64,000 bases of DNA, from NCBI GenBank assembly GCA_026168455.1, contig CM047425.1, positions 99,851,412 to 99,915,411 of the forward strand, given 5' to 3'. A program made the translations under genes and the position numbers. Each line of letters starts with the position of its first letter. Positions within the stretch are counted from its first letter, which is position 1. This document shows, one piece after another, positions 1 through 12,713 of the stretch. The DNA is from Theocolax elegans (Eukaryota > Arthropoda > Insecta > Hymenoptera > Cerocephalidae). Under the pieces are notes generated by a model. It ran no database searches. It was not told the DNA's origin and saw only the letters and a list, made by a program, of their open reading frames with translations.

Positions 1-3000
1 CATACAAGTAGCTCGAGGCATGCGCGTCGAGCGCGCGAATAAGGACGCGACTCGCGGAGGACGCGCGCGCGCATACCCAAGCCCAACCCAAACCGGATAT
101 GGATACCTGGTCACGCGCCGCCCCCGCCAATCGAGAGCCTCGGCGTTGCTAGTGATACGCCCAAGGGACGCGAGGTAAACGAATCAACTCGCGTCTCGAA
201 CGTTTCCTGTCTTGCCTCTCGCTGCCTCGCGCGCTAACTCAACTCTTCTTTATTCTTTATATATATACATATATGTGTATTATATAAGTACTCAAGTGCC
301 GTCCACGATATATCAGCAGTTCAGTGTTTCGTTACTCAGAATGCTGTTGAATCTCTACGATGGTACTGTTGATGTAAAATCAATTAATTTTACCTGCACA
401 TTATAATGTATCTCCATCGTTTGTTACAATATTGTATGGTTTTTTTTTAAATACGAACAATTTATATTGTATTTATTTTTATGGTTTTAAGTTCGAATAA
501 TAGAGATAAGTTATATTAGTTATTATTTTATAAGGAGAAAGTAAAATAGGTATATTTATATAGTACACTTGCACATAAACATGCAAGTATAACATAATAC
601 ATTGTACCTACATGTTATACGTCGGAATTCAGACTTTTACCTACTTACATTCATATAATTTATGAATTAGAACGTTAGAATAATTTTGTCTCTAAAGTAG
701 ATAAGAGTGTTAAAAACAAGTATTTGATTTTCATTGTGGCAATTTTCTTTATTAAAGGTTAATGACGTATAACATTATGTAACAAGTATTTAAATAAATG
801 TCACTTTATTATATTTTTCCATTGATAAAATATAAATTATAATGTAGCAATTCCTAAAATGATATAAGAAAACAACAAAAATGTAAATATAGTAATTTTG
901 ATATACTTTACATTAAAAGAGAGTATGAATTGATAAATATAAACTGCAGAGAAAGTTTCATAACACCGTGGTAACCGCTTTCAAAATAGATACGAGTATT
1001 ACAGCATTGAACGGTCCTTTTGCCCTCCCCTTCCCTCTCTTTCTCTCTTTCTCTCTCTCAGCCTCTCTCTTTATTTAACCAAATCCATTGAAAAATCAAC
1101 TTCTAGGCAGAATAAACGAACCCGTTGTTACCATCTGTTTTCGCAGTGCTCGAGGGCAATCTCTACGTGCGCGCGCCCTTACGTTCTCCTCTATATATAC
1201 ACATCCATTTTTTTGTTATAATACTTTCTGCTTTCTGCGCGAGACGTCTGATGGGAGTTTCGTAAAAGAAACGGTCCTCGTATGACGATCACCGCTTGAC
1301 TCGCAACGATGTACACACACTTTTAAATCACAAGAGATTCATCTTCCTTTTTGTTGTATTTATATCATACAGTCCTGTTGTAATGCGAGCAATGCGATAT
1401 GTATATAACCTGGTGTATCTCTCTCTCTCTCTCTCCCTCTCTATGGGTATATGTGTGCGTGTCTGTTTCTATGTGTGTGCGCGCAAGTATACCTACATAT
1501 TTTCTTTGGTATTCTCATGTTTGTCACGCGCGTTTGCCGCGGGAAACTTAGACGCAAAGTTAACTTGCGCGTGGGACGACCTACTTAAACTCCAAGTATG
1601 GTTCACGTATTTATCATCTTTGATTAATGCATTGCGCGCTTGTGAAAAATTGTGCTTTTGAAAAACACATTTCATATTATATAGATGACTCTTTCGTGTT
1701 AAATACGCGTAAACTACCAAATAATTAAGGCCTTTTTAAAAAGTGTTACTAAAGCCTCGAATTTGTTTCGGTGCTTCGTGCGAAACCTAATGTATGTATC
1801 TATTGTATATGTTCGAGGAGAAAAAATGATGTATTTTAATTTACGTCTGCTTTCTACTAATATTAGTATATGTACAATATATCTTTAAACTATTCCTGAA
1901 ACGTACATTTATTTTAAATATATACATTTAAAATAAACAATTATAGTTACACATGTAAAATCTATTGAAGATTGCTAGTAAGATTGCACGTGCAAATTTA
2001 AGTTGTTCCTTCTAGTTTTTAAATTAACTTATATTATTAATAATATAGTATAATATTTATATCTTTCGGTTAATAATTGGCTAATTTATTGTACAAATGT
2101 TAAAAAAAATGTAATAAATTTTAATTCAAAACAATCAACAATACTTCTTGAGACCAAAGTGAGTCAAACAGCCAGAACACTGATTTACAAGAATGTCAAA
2201 GATAAAAAAAAGAAGCCCAAAGTAACAATTAGCAGGAGTAATTATATACTTACATACCCATGAATAACGAGAAGTGAGTCCAAAAATAGCCTGCACCCAG
2301 ATAATTAAATTAGCTCTCGAGTTGAATCGTCAGAAATGGACAGCTGCCGAGGTATGCGGTACATACGCTTATACGTAGCTGGGACCAAGAAATCTCACAA
2401 GCATTCGTGTGCCCGGGAGAGAGTAAAATGGGAGGGCGGTGAGGCGCTCTGCGCATTTCTGACCCCGAGTAACGTTTATTAGCTCGTTGTTGCACATCGC
2501 ACACGAAGGTATAACAATGCGACCGTATGAAAGATGCGGGGTCACCCAAGTCGCCACCCCAATTCACCTAAATAGAGGCAAATATCATAATTGCTGTTAC
2601 GACCACCGTATGCGTATACATCCAAATGGATTGATGCTCTTACGTACACTCGTTATTATACACTCGATTCATTTATCCTCGATTGTTTGCCTACTAACCT
2701 CCCACGAATCTTTGATCGCTACATTACAAATTTCCTAAGCGCCGTTGTACAACTTTGAAAATATTTAGCTAATACAACCATTAGAAATGGTTAAATAAAT
2801 GAAGTTAACGATTTAATGTAATAATTAGCAATTTAAAAAAATAAAAATACCTATTTTTAATACACACGTCTTCTCTCCCAGATGTTGTAATTAAAATGAC
2901 CGATACGAAAAGCGCGGAATAAAAGTCGTATATACATCTTAAATGAATTCCGCGCATTTGTATATAGGATACGTTTAAAGAGGTGTAACCTTTTTTTCAT

Positions 3001-5186
3001 TGTCTAAACGACCATTCCAACGATTAACTACGTTAAAGGCGTGACATCACGCGCGTATACGCGTTTTATATGTTGCGATATAGCTCTCGCGTGGGCGCAC
3101 AGATGCGCCACCACTTGACCTGGCCCCGGTACATTTGTTATATATTGTGCACATTTATCTGTACGTAACGAAGGTCTTGCGGTGTCAACACGGGGGAGAC
3201 CGAGTCAACAGTGGTCAATAAGCGATTGCCCCGCGCGTAAGTACGCTTACGTATACGTACATGTATATATATATATATAAACTATTCCTGCAGTACGACC
3301 TTGCTTATGCGTTGCACGCTTCATTAAATTTTAATCAAGGATGATGGAGGGCGTCATTAAATGTTTCTCTACGTTACATATACCTCCATCGGTATGATGT
3401 CGAGTACAATTATTTTAAATTATTTTTTAATCAATTTTATTGTACGTACGTTTTATTTTATCGAGCATCATAAACACTTCAATGCAATTCGTTCTATTTA
3501 GGTTTGTGTGATGTGTTTTTTTTATTTAACTAAATAATTACGATGTAAGAGACTAATTAATTATTTTAATTTTGATAGAAATGATTATTTCTGAAGTTTC
3601 TTAAAATTCTAAACGCCAAAATACCGAAGACATAAAGTTTTAGTCAGTAAAGTCAGTAAAGCGATAGTAGTGTATTACTTGTGTTATGACAGATAATCGT
3701 ATATCGTCAATTACAAATACAGTGCATTAACAGCTTTATTAACCTCCGGTCTGATTCGATCAACCACGATGACAATAATATCGGCCTGTTTTCACAGACC
3801 CGGGTATATAGATGTATATACATATAAAATAATAACTCGTTGACTCCAATCAAAGTTCAGAATCTTCAACGTTTAATTTAATGTTTGATACCTAATAAAT
3901 CCAATCAACTGAAACGGCGTCACGACTTATAACCCCACAGTGTCGGCGCGCCGCACGCATTAATTCGTTCGAATTAATCCGGTGAGTCGCGGAGAGCTGA
4001 GAAGAAGAAGGGAGGAGGCACGGCAATGTTCGAAAGAGAGAAATCAAGAGAGAGAGAGAGAAGGAGAGAATGAGAGATGCCCGCGCGCACGGATTTATTG
4101 AATCAGCCGATTTAACGGATGACGGCTCGTGTGTTATCGAGCACTACTCGGACCTCGACTCTTCCCTTTTCCAACCACGCGGCTAAGACCGCCTGGAATT
4201 CAATTCCTACGTTCCCTCGTCACGAGCTTCGGGAATTCCGTGAAACCTCGCAGGAAGACGTGCTGCTCGACTATCTCGTCACCACGAATCTCGTGATTTC
4301 TTTTTATTTTCTTCAAAAAAAAGGATTGTATATCTACCTGTCTCACGGGCGACGTATTTTAATATTGTTTATACGATCTCGTATCTTTATCCTGCAAGAA
4401 GATCACTAGTTACTTGTTCAGAGTTATTAATAATTTTTATGATTATTTTATTTGCTAAACGATGAGTTTATAGTATATACTCTGATATAATAGTTTAAAC
4501 ATACGTAAAATTTATTTTTTAATACATTTTAGGAATATTTTTAAGAAATAGATCTAAAGTTGTAGGATATTTTTTTAGAAATTACGTAAATACACTTTGT
4601 AGACAATACTAACCAATTTATATACTATCCTACCTAAAATTGGTGACATACTTACGATTCACTTATTCAAAGCAATTACTTATAAATACTTTAAAGCAAA
4701 ATATTTTGACGTTAATCGAAAGTATACTATCATTGGGTTATAAAATGAAAAAACATGTAGGTACATAGATCCAAAAGCGATTTATACTCGTACTAGATAA
4801 TGGCTCTCTATTTTGTTTATCCTTAATTCCACGGTAATTTCCTTAATTACACTTCAGAAGGACAAAAAAGCGTACGCACGGAAAACAGCGATTAATTGAG
4901 GATACGTGCAACCGTATTATTTAGGTAAAATCAATACAACTTTAATGCCGTTGAAATAAGGAAATAGGTATTGGTTATGAAAGTACGTTTGCTTACACAC
5001 TGACGCAACCGATCGTATACGTTCAAACGAATATATAAATCGATGAGCGTGGGGCTTCCCTCATATATATTATGCAAATTCACCTGATGGTCTTTGGATC
5101 GTCCCTAATATATCTTAAACCTTATACTTTTTTCGTGTATAAGTGCTAGGGGTCACAGGTGATATTATTCGTCATACTCGATTTAT

Positions 5187-5238
<52 letters not shown>

Positions 5239-6628
5239 TCGTTTAAAGTTTGTTTGTCCAATATAGCTAACCTTTTGTATTATGTACACTTGTACATATA
5301 CGCGATGTTCGCACTTGTATTCTTGAGGTAAAGTGATGTAATACATAGAAATAAATTATACTTTTGTAAATTACAGTGCGAAAAACTTTTGTGTAATATT
5401 GTATTTGTGTAAATGTATATATATAAAAATATTGTATGTATAGGTAAAATATGTACAGCAATTATTATAGTGCATCTCTGCATACGGCGCAAAGATTATA
5501 TTGTATATAAAGGCCTTTATATATATAAAATAAATTTTCCTTGTATCAGGTATTATCAATAAGTATTTAAATCAATTATTTTTCGAAGTATATTGAATGC
5601 ATCAAATTATAGTGAATTCGAAAAATGTGAAGAAGGAAAAATCTCGGGGAAAACTACGACGCACTCTTAAAGTGATCGCTTTGATATACAAACCAAAAAA
5701 TATACGTTGTCAGAAAAATGACAGGACAGTATACGAAAATTGTAATCGAACGTACCGTTCTCATCGTTAAATCGAAATAGTTTTTCTTATTTACGTGCAT
5801 TTATACGTGCATTATGCAAGCGGATCAATTGATCTTGGTATAAAGTGCACATTCCTCTTGGCGAACGTGGGTGCAACCTATCGAGTAGGAGGTAACCGTG
5901 GAACACGCGAGTTACTCGTATACTTTTTCTTTTTTATACATCAAAGGAGGGGTGAATCCGAGGCGATCACAGCTGTCACCTACCATTCGACCTCTCCTGC
6001 TTTCTCTTCGATCTATCAATGATTCACCTGACAGGAACATCGCATTGCATTATATCTTGAACAATTGGAGGTTTTCGATGTTATTTACATTTTTATGTTG
6101 TGGAGCGTGCAAAATCAATATTTCTCATACTCATGTTTTTAGATCTTTGTTCTTAAAATAAACCCTTCTCACTTCAAATTAATCAAATAATAATTCAACT
6201 TATAAATTAACGGTGTATCATTATTTATATAATAAATTAAATATCCACAATAGATAAAATGTTATGAGATTTATATCAATGTAAATAAAAATACGTTAAT
6301 TTACAACATAAGCATCGTATTTGAATTCCACATGTTATCCAATATTTGTTTAAAATTAAAAAGATTTATTTTTGTGTCTCGTTCGTCAAACTCCCAAAAT
6401 TTTTATAAAATTTTTTCACAAATCGTTAAAAAATGACCAATTATATAAATAAAAATACAAATTTTTAAGGAGAAATTTAATTTATTAATTACCCAATATT
6501 CTATTAGCTCAAAATCAGTTATTACTATAGTACAAAATCAATTAATACTATATATAGTACACGATAATTTAAAATAATAATAAAAAGAGTTCCTACATTA
6601 AAATTTTTGTTTTTAGTTATATATCTAA
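1..6628. other. Non-coding stretch with CpG-rich left edge
   Basis: No frame here reads like a conserved protein. Bases 1-240 are rich in CG dinucleotides and then give way abruptly to AT-rich sequence. A TATATAAG at about 281 followed by a TCAGT about 40 bases later could be a core promoter, but nothing recognisable follows it. A second GC-richer patch (about 3030-3245) ends in a consensus splice donor GTAAGT at 3237, and another donor-like GTGAGT lies at 3982; either could end an untranslated exon. A 9-base hairpin stem pairs 2912-2920 with 2946-2954. Simple-sequence tracts are a pyrimidine run (about 1023-1073), (CT)n (1418-1442) and a GA-rich run (4033-4077). The rest is ordinary AT-rich DNA. 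Confidence 0.6.
5191..5237. repeat. (GT)n microsatellite
   Basis: Forty-seven bases of uninterrupted GT dinucleotide, followed directly by ATCG. It is a perfect repeat and probably length-polymorphic. The reverse strand reads as a poly-His/Thr run in open frames, which is an artefact of the repeat. Confidence 0.97.
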
Positions 6629-7072
6629 TAGTATATTACATACCATGGCCGGTAAAATAAGAAATGTCTCGGATCACATGTAATTGTCGACCGAGGCGAA
6701 GCCGAGGTGGACGAACATGTGATCTGAGGCTTTCTTTTTTACTGGCCAAGGTGTGTATACTATTTTTCTGCCCTCCGGCCGGAAAGCGGCAACTTCCCGG
6801 CCGCTGCGCGAATTGAAGTTGCCGTTTTCCGGCAACGTCGAGCAGAAAAATAGTATACACACCATGGCCAGTAAAAAAGAAAGCCTCAGATCACATGATC
6901 GTCCACCTCGGCTTCGCCTCGGCCGACAATTACATGTGATCTGAGACATTTCTTATTTTACTGGCCATGGTATGTAATATACTATTTCTGCTCGACGTTG
7001 CCGGAAAACGGCAACTTCAATTCGCGCAGCGGCCGGGAAGTTGCCGCTTTCCGGCCGGAGGGCAGAAAAATA
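6629..7072. mobile_element. Nested palindromic (foldback) element, GC-rich
   Basis: Four modules in the order P, L, P', L' sit in AT-rich flanks. The left arm 6629-6771 is nearly the exact reverse complement of 6842-6985, leaving a 70-base loop. The loop with its borders (about 6761-6854) then recurs in reverse complement at 6981-7072, differing only by two missing T in one T run. Each P module is itself a hairpin: 6648-6746 and 6866-6966 both start GGCC(A/G)GTAAAA, end TTTTACTGGCC, and have about 34-base inverted ends containing GATCACATGT. L contains small stems such as TTGCCG/CGGCAA. No transposase frame is present and the short open frames are by-products. A non-autonomous foldback/MITE-type transposon or insertion array is the likeliest reading. 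No target-site duplication could be fixed and the superfamily is unknown. Confidence 0.7.
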
Positions 7073-9005
7073 ATTTTTTATTTATTGGGTTATTGGGTTA
7101 TTGAGTTCTTGAATTATTGCAAAAATGAGATTCTTCATCAAAATTTGTATTTTTATTTGCATATTTAGTAATTTTTTTAATTTATGAAAAAAAAATTATT
7201 TCTTTTGGGAGGGCCAATGAATAAGGCCCTTCTTTTTTTAAACAAGAAGTAAAAGATACATTATTTAACGAAAATTTTTTATTATAAAAATATGTAAAGC
7301 ATGCAGTCTTATAAGATATCCAACGAAAATTGAACTAAATATCTTCTTCGGATAAACTTTACCTATAAATGGAATATAGTTAAAAGATGAGTTTAAATTT
7401 CATCTACTATAATGTACAAATATTTTTTTACTTTGTAACTTTTATCTTTATTTTGCAGATCTATTTTCAAAAAGAAGTTATGCAATTTACTTTTATTGAT
7501 GTGTATAAGACTATGTGCTGTTTTTCTTATTATAAAGTTGTGTTTTATTTTTACAAAAATATTTAATTAAAGGAATCGACCAAAGTAATTGTAAACAGAT
7601 TTTTTGATATAAGTTGATGTAAAATTGTATGAGTTTCAATAAAAAAAGTTATATTTAATATTATTTAAATCGAGTGCGATTTTAAATCATACTTTTTTCT
7701 CACTTATAACGACCCATAACTTACAAGTTTTATTCTGAGATAATACAGTATTCTTGTTACGTACACTCAATGTGTAGTTCATTCCCAAGTTACGATGCTC
7801 TTGTATGAAGTTCATGTCATACGTCATATTAAAATCAATGACGGGTGCTCTTGTATCCTTCTTCTCGCTCAGCTTAATAAACCTCGTATTAGTTGTAAGC
7901 TCGATCCATTGGGAAAATGTATTTATGTATGTTTAAATAATTGCAAATTATATTTTATTCAAATAATATAATGGCATTATTAAATATAAATATTATAAAT
8001 TACTACGACAATACTTATTACTAGTATATATATAAGCGATAAAATATTATTTTTCAGTCGTTGTTATATTTGGTTGTTTAAAAATGTGTAAAATTATATA
8101 CAGCATAAAGTTTACATTGCTGAAATGAAAGGATTAGTCATATCAAAGTGTACATGTATATAAAATATGTAAGTATTTTAAAAAAATTATCTTTCCTAGA
8201 TACTGTCAACTTCCAAATATATTATAATATTCCAGCTCATTGGCAATCATTGAAGATAAAATAAGGATTACGAGAACAGGGTGGTACGATGTTCCTTGCG
8301 TATTTACCAGACGGACGTCACATTAGTGTCGGATTATACTCAATTCGCCGAGCCGCGAAGTCCTTTCCTCTGACGTTTTCGTCGATGAACTTTATCAAAG
8401 AATACATGATCGTGAACATTCTATTTTTATTTCCTCTGAAATTATTTATAATTTCTAATTAATCGTATCCATTTCGTAGTTTCAAATAATAATTTTTATC
8501 ACGGCAAGTTTACCTTATTAATATTTTTTTGATCGTTTAATTTCTTTGTCTTCCTTGTACCCAATCAGGGTATAAGGCTAAAACGTGATTCTCGATTTTA
8601 TTTTAACTTTATCAAAGATATTTAAGCGCGATGAGCTTGAAATTAAGCATCGAAGTAGTATGTGAAGTTTGTCATTGCAAACATCCTGAATAAATATATA
8701 AGTGAAATTCATTAGATCGAAATGTAAAGAAAGATCAAAGGAACATATACCGCGTAATAGTCGAAATGCTCAATCGTAACGTGGGAACGTTTGATATTTT
8801 CTCCTCAAAGAGCTTCCGGTCGACTTGGATCGCAGGTTAACCATTCGCGAACAGGTCATACCCGCGCAAGTCGAAAACCAAACAGATTATAGTCATCGTC
8901 GCGCGCGCAATCCTTTTTCTTACGCGATTCAAGAATTAACCAGAGAGAGCAATGCTATTTGGTTAAGAAGCTAATCTTGTACAGCTTGTTATTGTAAAGG
9001 ATACG

Positions 9006-9100
9006 TATATATATATATATAGGCCTGTGACAGCTTTCGGACGAGTGGCTCGCGCTCAAATACGCTTGAAATGCGCGCTCAGGGGAGACTTTCGGTAAGT
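9006..9100 (+). promoter_or_regulatory. Candidate TATA region and short first exon
   Basis: A (TA)n run (about 9006-9021) is followed by some 70 bases of mixed, GC-richer sequence ending in a textbook splice donor, G|GTAAGT at 9095-9100. An ATG at 9071 opens eight codons (M R A Q G R L S) that run into the donor in phase 0. This is the pattern expected of a first exon, but TATA-like runs are common in this DNA and no downstream exon was recognised, so it is only a candidate. Confidence 0.15.
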
Positions 9101-9860
9101 AGATCGTTGTGCATTCTACCGCGTTGATCCCATTGTCGACCGTGGATGGGCTTATTAACCGACTCCGCGACCAAGGGATTTTTCGTTGGGGACTTGTGGT
9201 GAAAAATTGGACGAATCTATTTTGAGTGAAGCATTGTACGAGAATCGCTTTTCACCTACGTAACGGATTCGATTGGTTACGGTTAAGGGCTCGTCGTTTC
9301 ATCGGGATTTGGAATGCGGATAGAATTAATGTATTTTCTTACATATTTTTTTTTGACAATGGCCATGTAAATTCTCTTTTTCGATGCTGGTGTTGTAAAT
9401 ATCTTCCTACATCGTATCTTTTGTATCTAAGGTGTAGTTGGTCTTTCTTATTTTATTATTCTGTAAATTTAACGTGCATTCAATCAAAACTGGTAACTCG
9501 ACAATAAAAAACATGCGTTGAAAAAGTCACTGAAGAAACGCATCCTAAATGACTCGAATAGTAGTACCAGCTAGTTAAATATCTCCTCTTGAACATTAGA
9601 AGATTAGAGCTATATTTTTTGCACTGACCGTACATCCAATATAAATAATGAATGACAAGTTCTGCATCTGTCTCTTCATCCTTTTGATCTTTCAAGATCT
9701 TCTGCAAAGGACCAGAATACAGAAGCTGCTATCTTAACATCTTAATACCGAAATTCGCTGGGTAATAGATACATTTTCATGAAATCCTCTGCGCAAATAC
9801 TGGCTTCCTTCTTTCTACGCTCGAGTTATATATACTTATATACGTATACGTATACATAGA

Positions 9861-9889
9861 GGGAGAGAGAGAGAGAGAGAGAGTGAGAG
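9861..9889. repeat. (GA)n microsatellite
   Basis: About 29 bases of almost uninterrupted GA with one T. It lies about 120 bases from the opposite-sense (CT)n at 10012-10056. Confidence 0.9.
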
Positions 9890-10009
9890 CTCCACGAATT
9901 CTCACATATATACACACGTTTTGGATTTCAGCAGTCGGAAAGACTGGCACTCGATGTATCAATGCCATTGAGCGCGACAAACTAAATATTTGCTAGTCAG
10001 ATTAGCCTG

Positions 10010-10011
<2 letters not shown>

Positions 10012-10045
<34 letters not shown>

Positions 10046-10056
10046 TTCTCTCTTTT
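10012..10056. repeat. (CT)n microsatellite
   Basis: Starts as perfect CT dinucleotides (10012-10042) and continues as an interrupted pyrimidine run. With the GA run at 9861-9889 it forms an inverted pair of simple repeats that could pair in single strands. Confidence 0.92.
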
Positions 10057-12512
10057 ACCCTATAAGCCCGCATCTCTTCTTTCTCGAACGTGTGGCTTCC
10101 CAGCTCTCACCATCTGCTCTCTCTTGGTCTCATAATATTTCCAAAGTTTCCGCGGGATTCTTCTTCTATTCGTCCCTTAAAGTACTATATAGTCACTTCG
10201 AAAGTGCAAGTATTCGTGTCAACAGATGCTCAACATTTTTCCGCGCATCTTCCGTAGACGAGAGAGTAGAGTTTACTAGAAACTCTTTACCGATTAGTGA
10301 ACCCGATAAGAATACTTTGCAATCTCACCGAACGATCTATATATGGTTTAAATACATCTCGTGGCTTTAAAGCCGAATATCGCAGCGAGATTGAAAGAAC
10401 GAACGGCCAGGTGTGATTTTTTATGTCTACGTGTACGATGTATACGAATGTAGACACACATATATGCACACCTACATGTACGCTCTTTTTTTTCAATCAT
10501 CAAGGCGGACGGGTTCGCGCGAGATCCGTGCAAAGTCGAGTGCTCGCGAGCTCTTCAAAAGGAACACCCGCTCTTTTATTCGTTTCATTCCAACATGATT
10601 TGTTCGTGTATAAAAAAAATTCTTTTTCTATTTACAAGTTTATTATACTAATTGTAAAGAATAGTTCGGTCGAAAAAGAAATTTAATTTATTTTGGAAAA
10701 ACAATTTATTGCCGTTGCAAACAAAAATAAACTGTTCAATGTTCTCTAAACTATTCAACGAAAAAAAAATTATGTTGCGCAACACAAAATAGATAAATAA
10801 AATATTTGAATTTTTAAAAATCTAACCTTTGATTTATCAAAGTAGGGAAATTTGAGCTTGCGTGAGTATGTAAGTGCCACCGATTCTTAAAAGTCTGTCA
10901 ACCGTAATCATTCTGGTATACAGTTTGAGGCTAGCGCGTTCAACGGATGGATGATTTTCACCTGAATTATCTAGATATATTTTTAGAGAGAATTAAATGG
11001 ACCGTAAGGGGTTTACGATGTTCTTCGTTCTTCATCTGGTCAACTATTTTTTTGATTATATCATAAAACGTTATGTTTATTCAATCCTGCGATACACTAT
11101 CCATATTTCACACGTTACTTCAACGGTTTAGTTTTCTGGCATTTTTTTTCACGTTAGCGCTGAGGCGTCATGAATAATTTATACAAAAATCGCGCGTATT
11201 TAAATAATCCTTTTTAAGTTTAAGTATACGATTTTTAACATCAAATATCAATCAATTATATTAAAAATGAATACTAATAATTCATTGAAATTTTGAGCAA
11301 ATTATATTTTTATTTTTTATTAATTCAATTAATTCTCGATTTTTATACATGTGGGTTTTAAATAATGAGTACATTGAATTCTATGTAGTCGATTCATTAT
11401 AACAATTATTTAACAACATTGCAAGAAATTCTATAATTATTAAATTTATGATGTAGAAATATACTCTGTTCGAAATTATATTATGCGAATTTTTATTAAT
11501 AGTATTCCAATGGTACATTTGTTTATTTATATTTTTAAATCTGTTTTGTATTCATTTATCTTAAATTTTAATATTTTATATATCGTATTTACTATTCGCA
11601 ATGTAATGTTATTAACATTCCTCCTGTTATCAATATTTTTAACGTCTTAATCTAGTCTAATAAATTTGAATTTATTAGAATTCATAAACATTAACTGCGG
11701 ATATTATTTTTTTTTAAATTATAATCAAAATTCCTATTAAGGTAATCTGGATAAAATATGCCTTCCTTTCAGTATTAATAATCAATAATTGATAAATATC
11801 AATTTTATAAAAAAGAAAAATTAAAACTTAATTTGTATATATGTGTATTTTTTCATCTTTTCTATGTCACTTTTCTTTAATCTGTTTACTCACTTGATTA
11901 ATTCTATTCGTAGGTCGTTTGAAAATGAGATTGAAAATGTAACAGAAAGTTGCTGTGGTTGCGACACAATGCGTATTATATATACTTGGACCACCTGCGC
12001 TGAGAATTTCGCGGATGTATACCTAGTTAACTGGAAGACGTTCCTTGCGAAAATGGCATTCGTATAACCCTATTATCTAATTTGAAAAACGAAAATTCGT
12101 TTTTGCGTCCGATACTATCTTACTTTGTGGTCAAAGGTGGGCTATAAATCTCATAGGCAAATCAGCATAATCTCATTTCCTTGTGACATAGGACTATTAA
12201 TGTGAAACTTCCGTAACTAATCCGTAAATACTTTTCTCTTTTTTTTTTCAACATTCTAAGGGGAAAATATTCAAATTTTCTTAATAATTATATATTTATT
12301 GCTATTAAATTATTTATTAAAAACTTTTAAAGGTAATTACTATTAAGTAAAACTTAATAACATTATTTGTACATTTTTAACGCATCCAAGCGAATTCTCT
12401 ATTGGAATTTTTAAAAAAATAATAATTATTCCACAATGTACAAGATATTTCGAAAAGTGAAACTTTAGTACGTTGTGACGGGGTAGCAACATATTATAAT
12501 TATATTACACTG

Positions 12513-12580
12513 TGATGTCATATAAATACCACGTACTTTACGTACACTATAGATATATTTCGCGAAGGTGCATGACATCA
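12513..12580 (+). promoter_or_regulatory. Candidate core promoter: paired TGATGTCA/TGACATCA around TATAAATA
   Basis: TGATGTCA (12513-12520) abuts TATAAATA (12521-12528). The exact reverse complement TGACATCA lies at 12573-12580 and runs into an E-box-like CAGCTG. The octamer resembles CRE/AP-1-type bZIP sites. The same octamer occurs once more at 3042-3049. No transcript or coding exon is recognisable downstream, so promoter activity is an inference from motif spacing alone. Confidence 0.2.
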
Positions 12581-12664
12581 ACAGCTGTCGGTGTTTGTTG
12601 GTTTGCGTGAGGGATTATTCGAAAAATAGGGTTCAGAGCTTTAACATACGGTATAGACGACAAT

Positions 12665-12713
12665 CACATACACACACATACATACGCGTGCGCGCACACG
12701 CATATATATATAC
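12665..12713. repeat. 49-bp alternating purine-pyrimidine tract
   Basis: CA/TA dinucleotides pass into CG/CA and then (TA)n without breaking purine-pyrimidine alternation across 49 bases. A further CA-rich run continues to about 12740. The CG/CA core is the sort of sequence able to adopt Z-DNA. Confidence 0.9.

Noticed and set aside
6636..6949. Overlapping 63- to 91-codon frames on both strands
   Set aside because: They lie wholly in the nested palindrome, so each mirrors the other; they are by-products of the inverted repeat.
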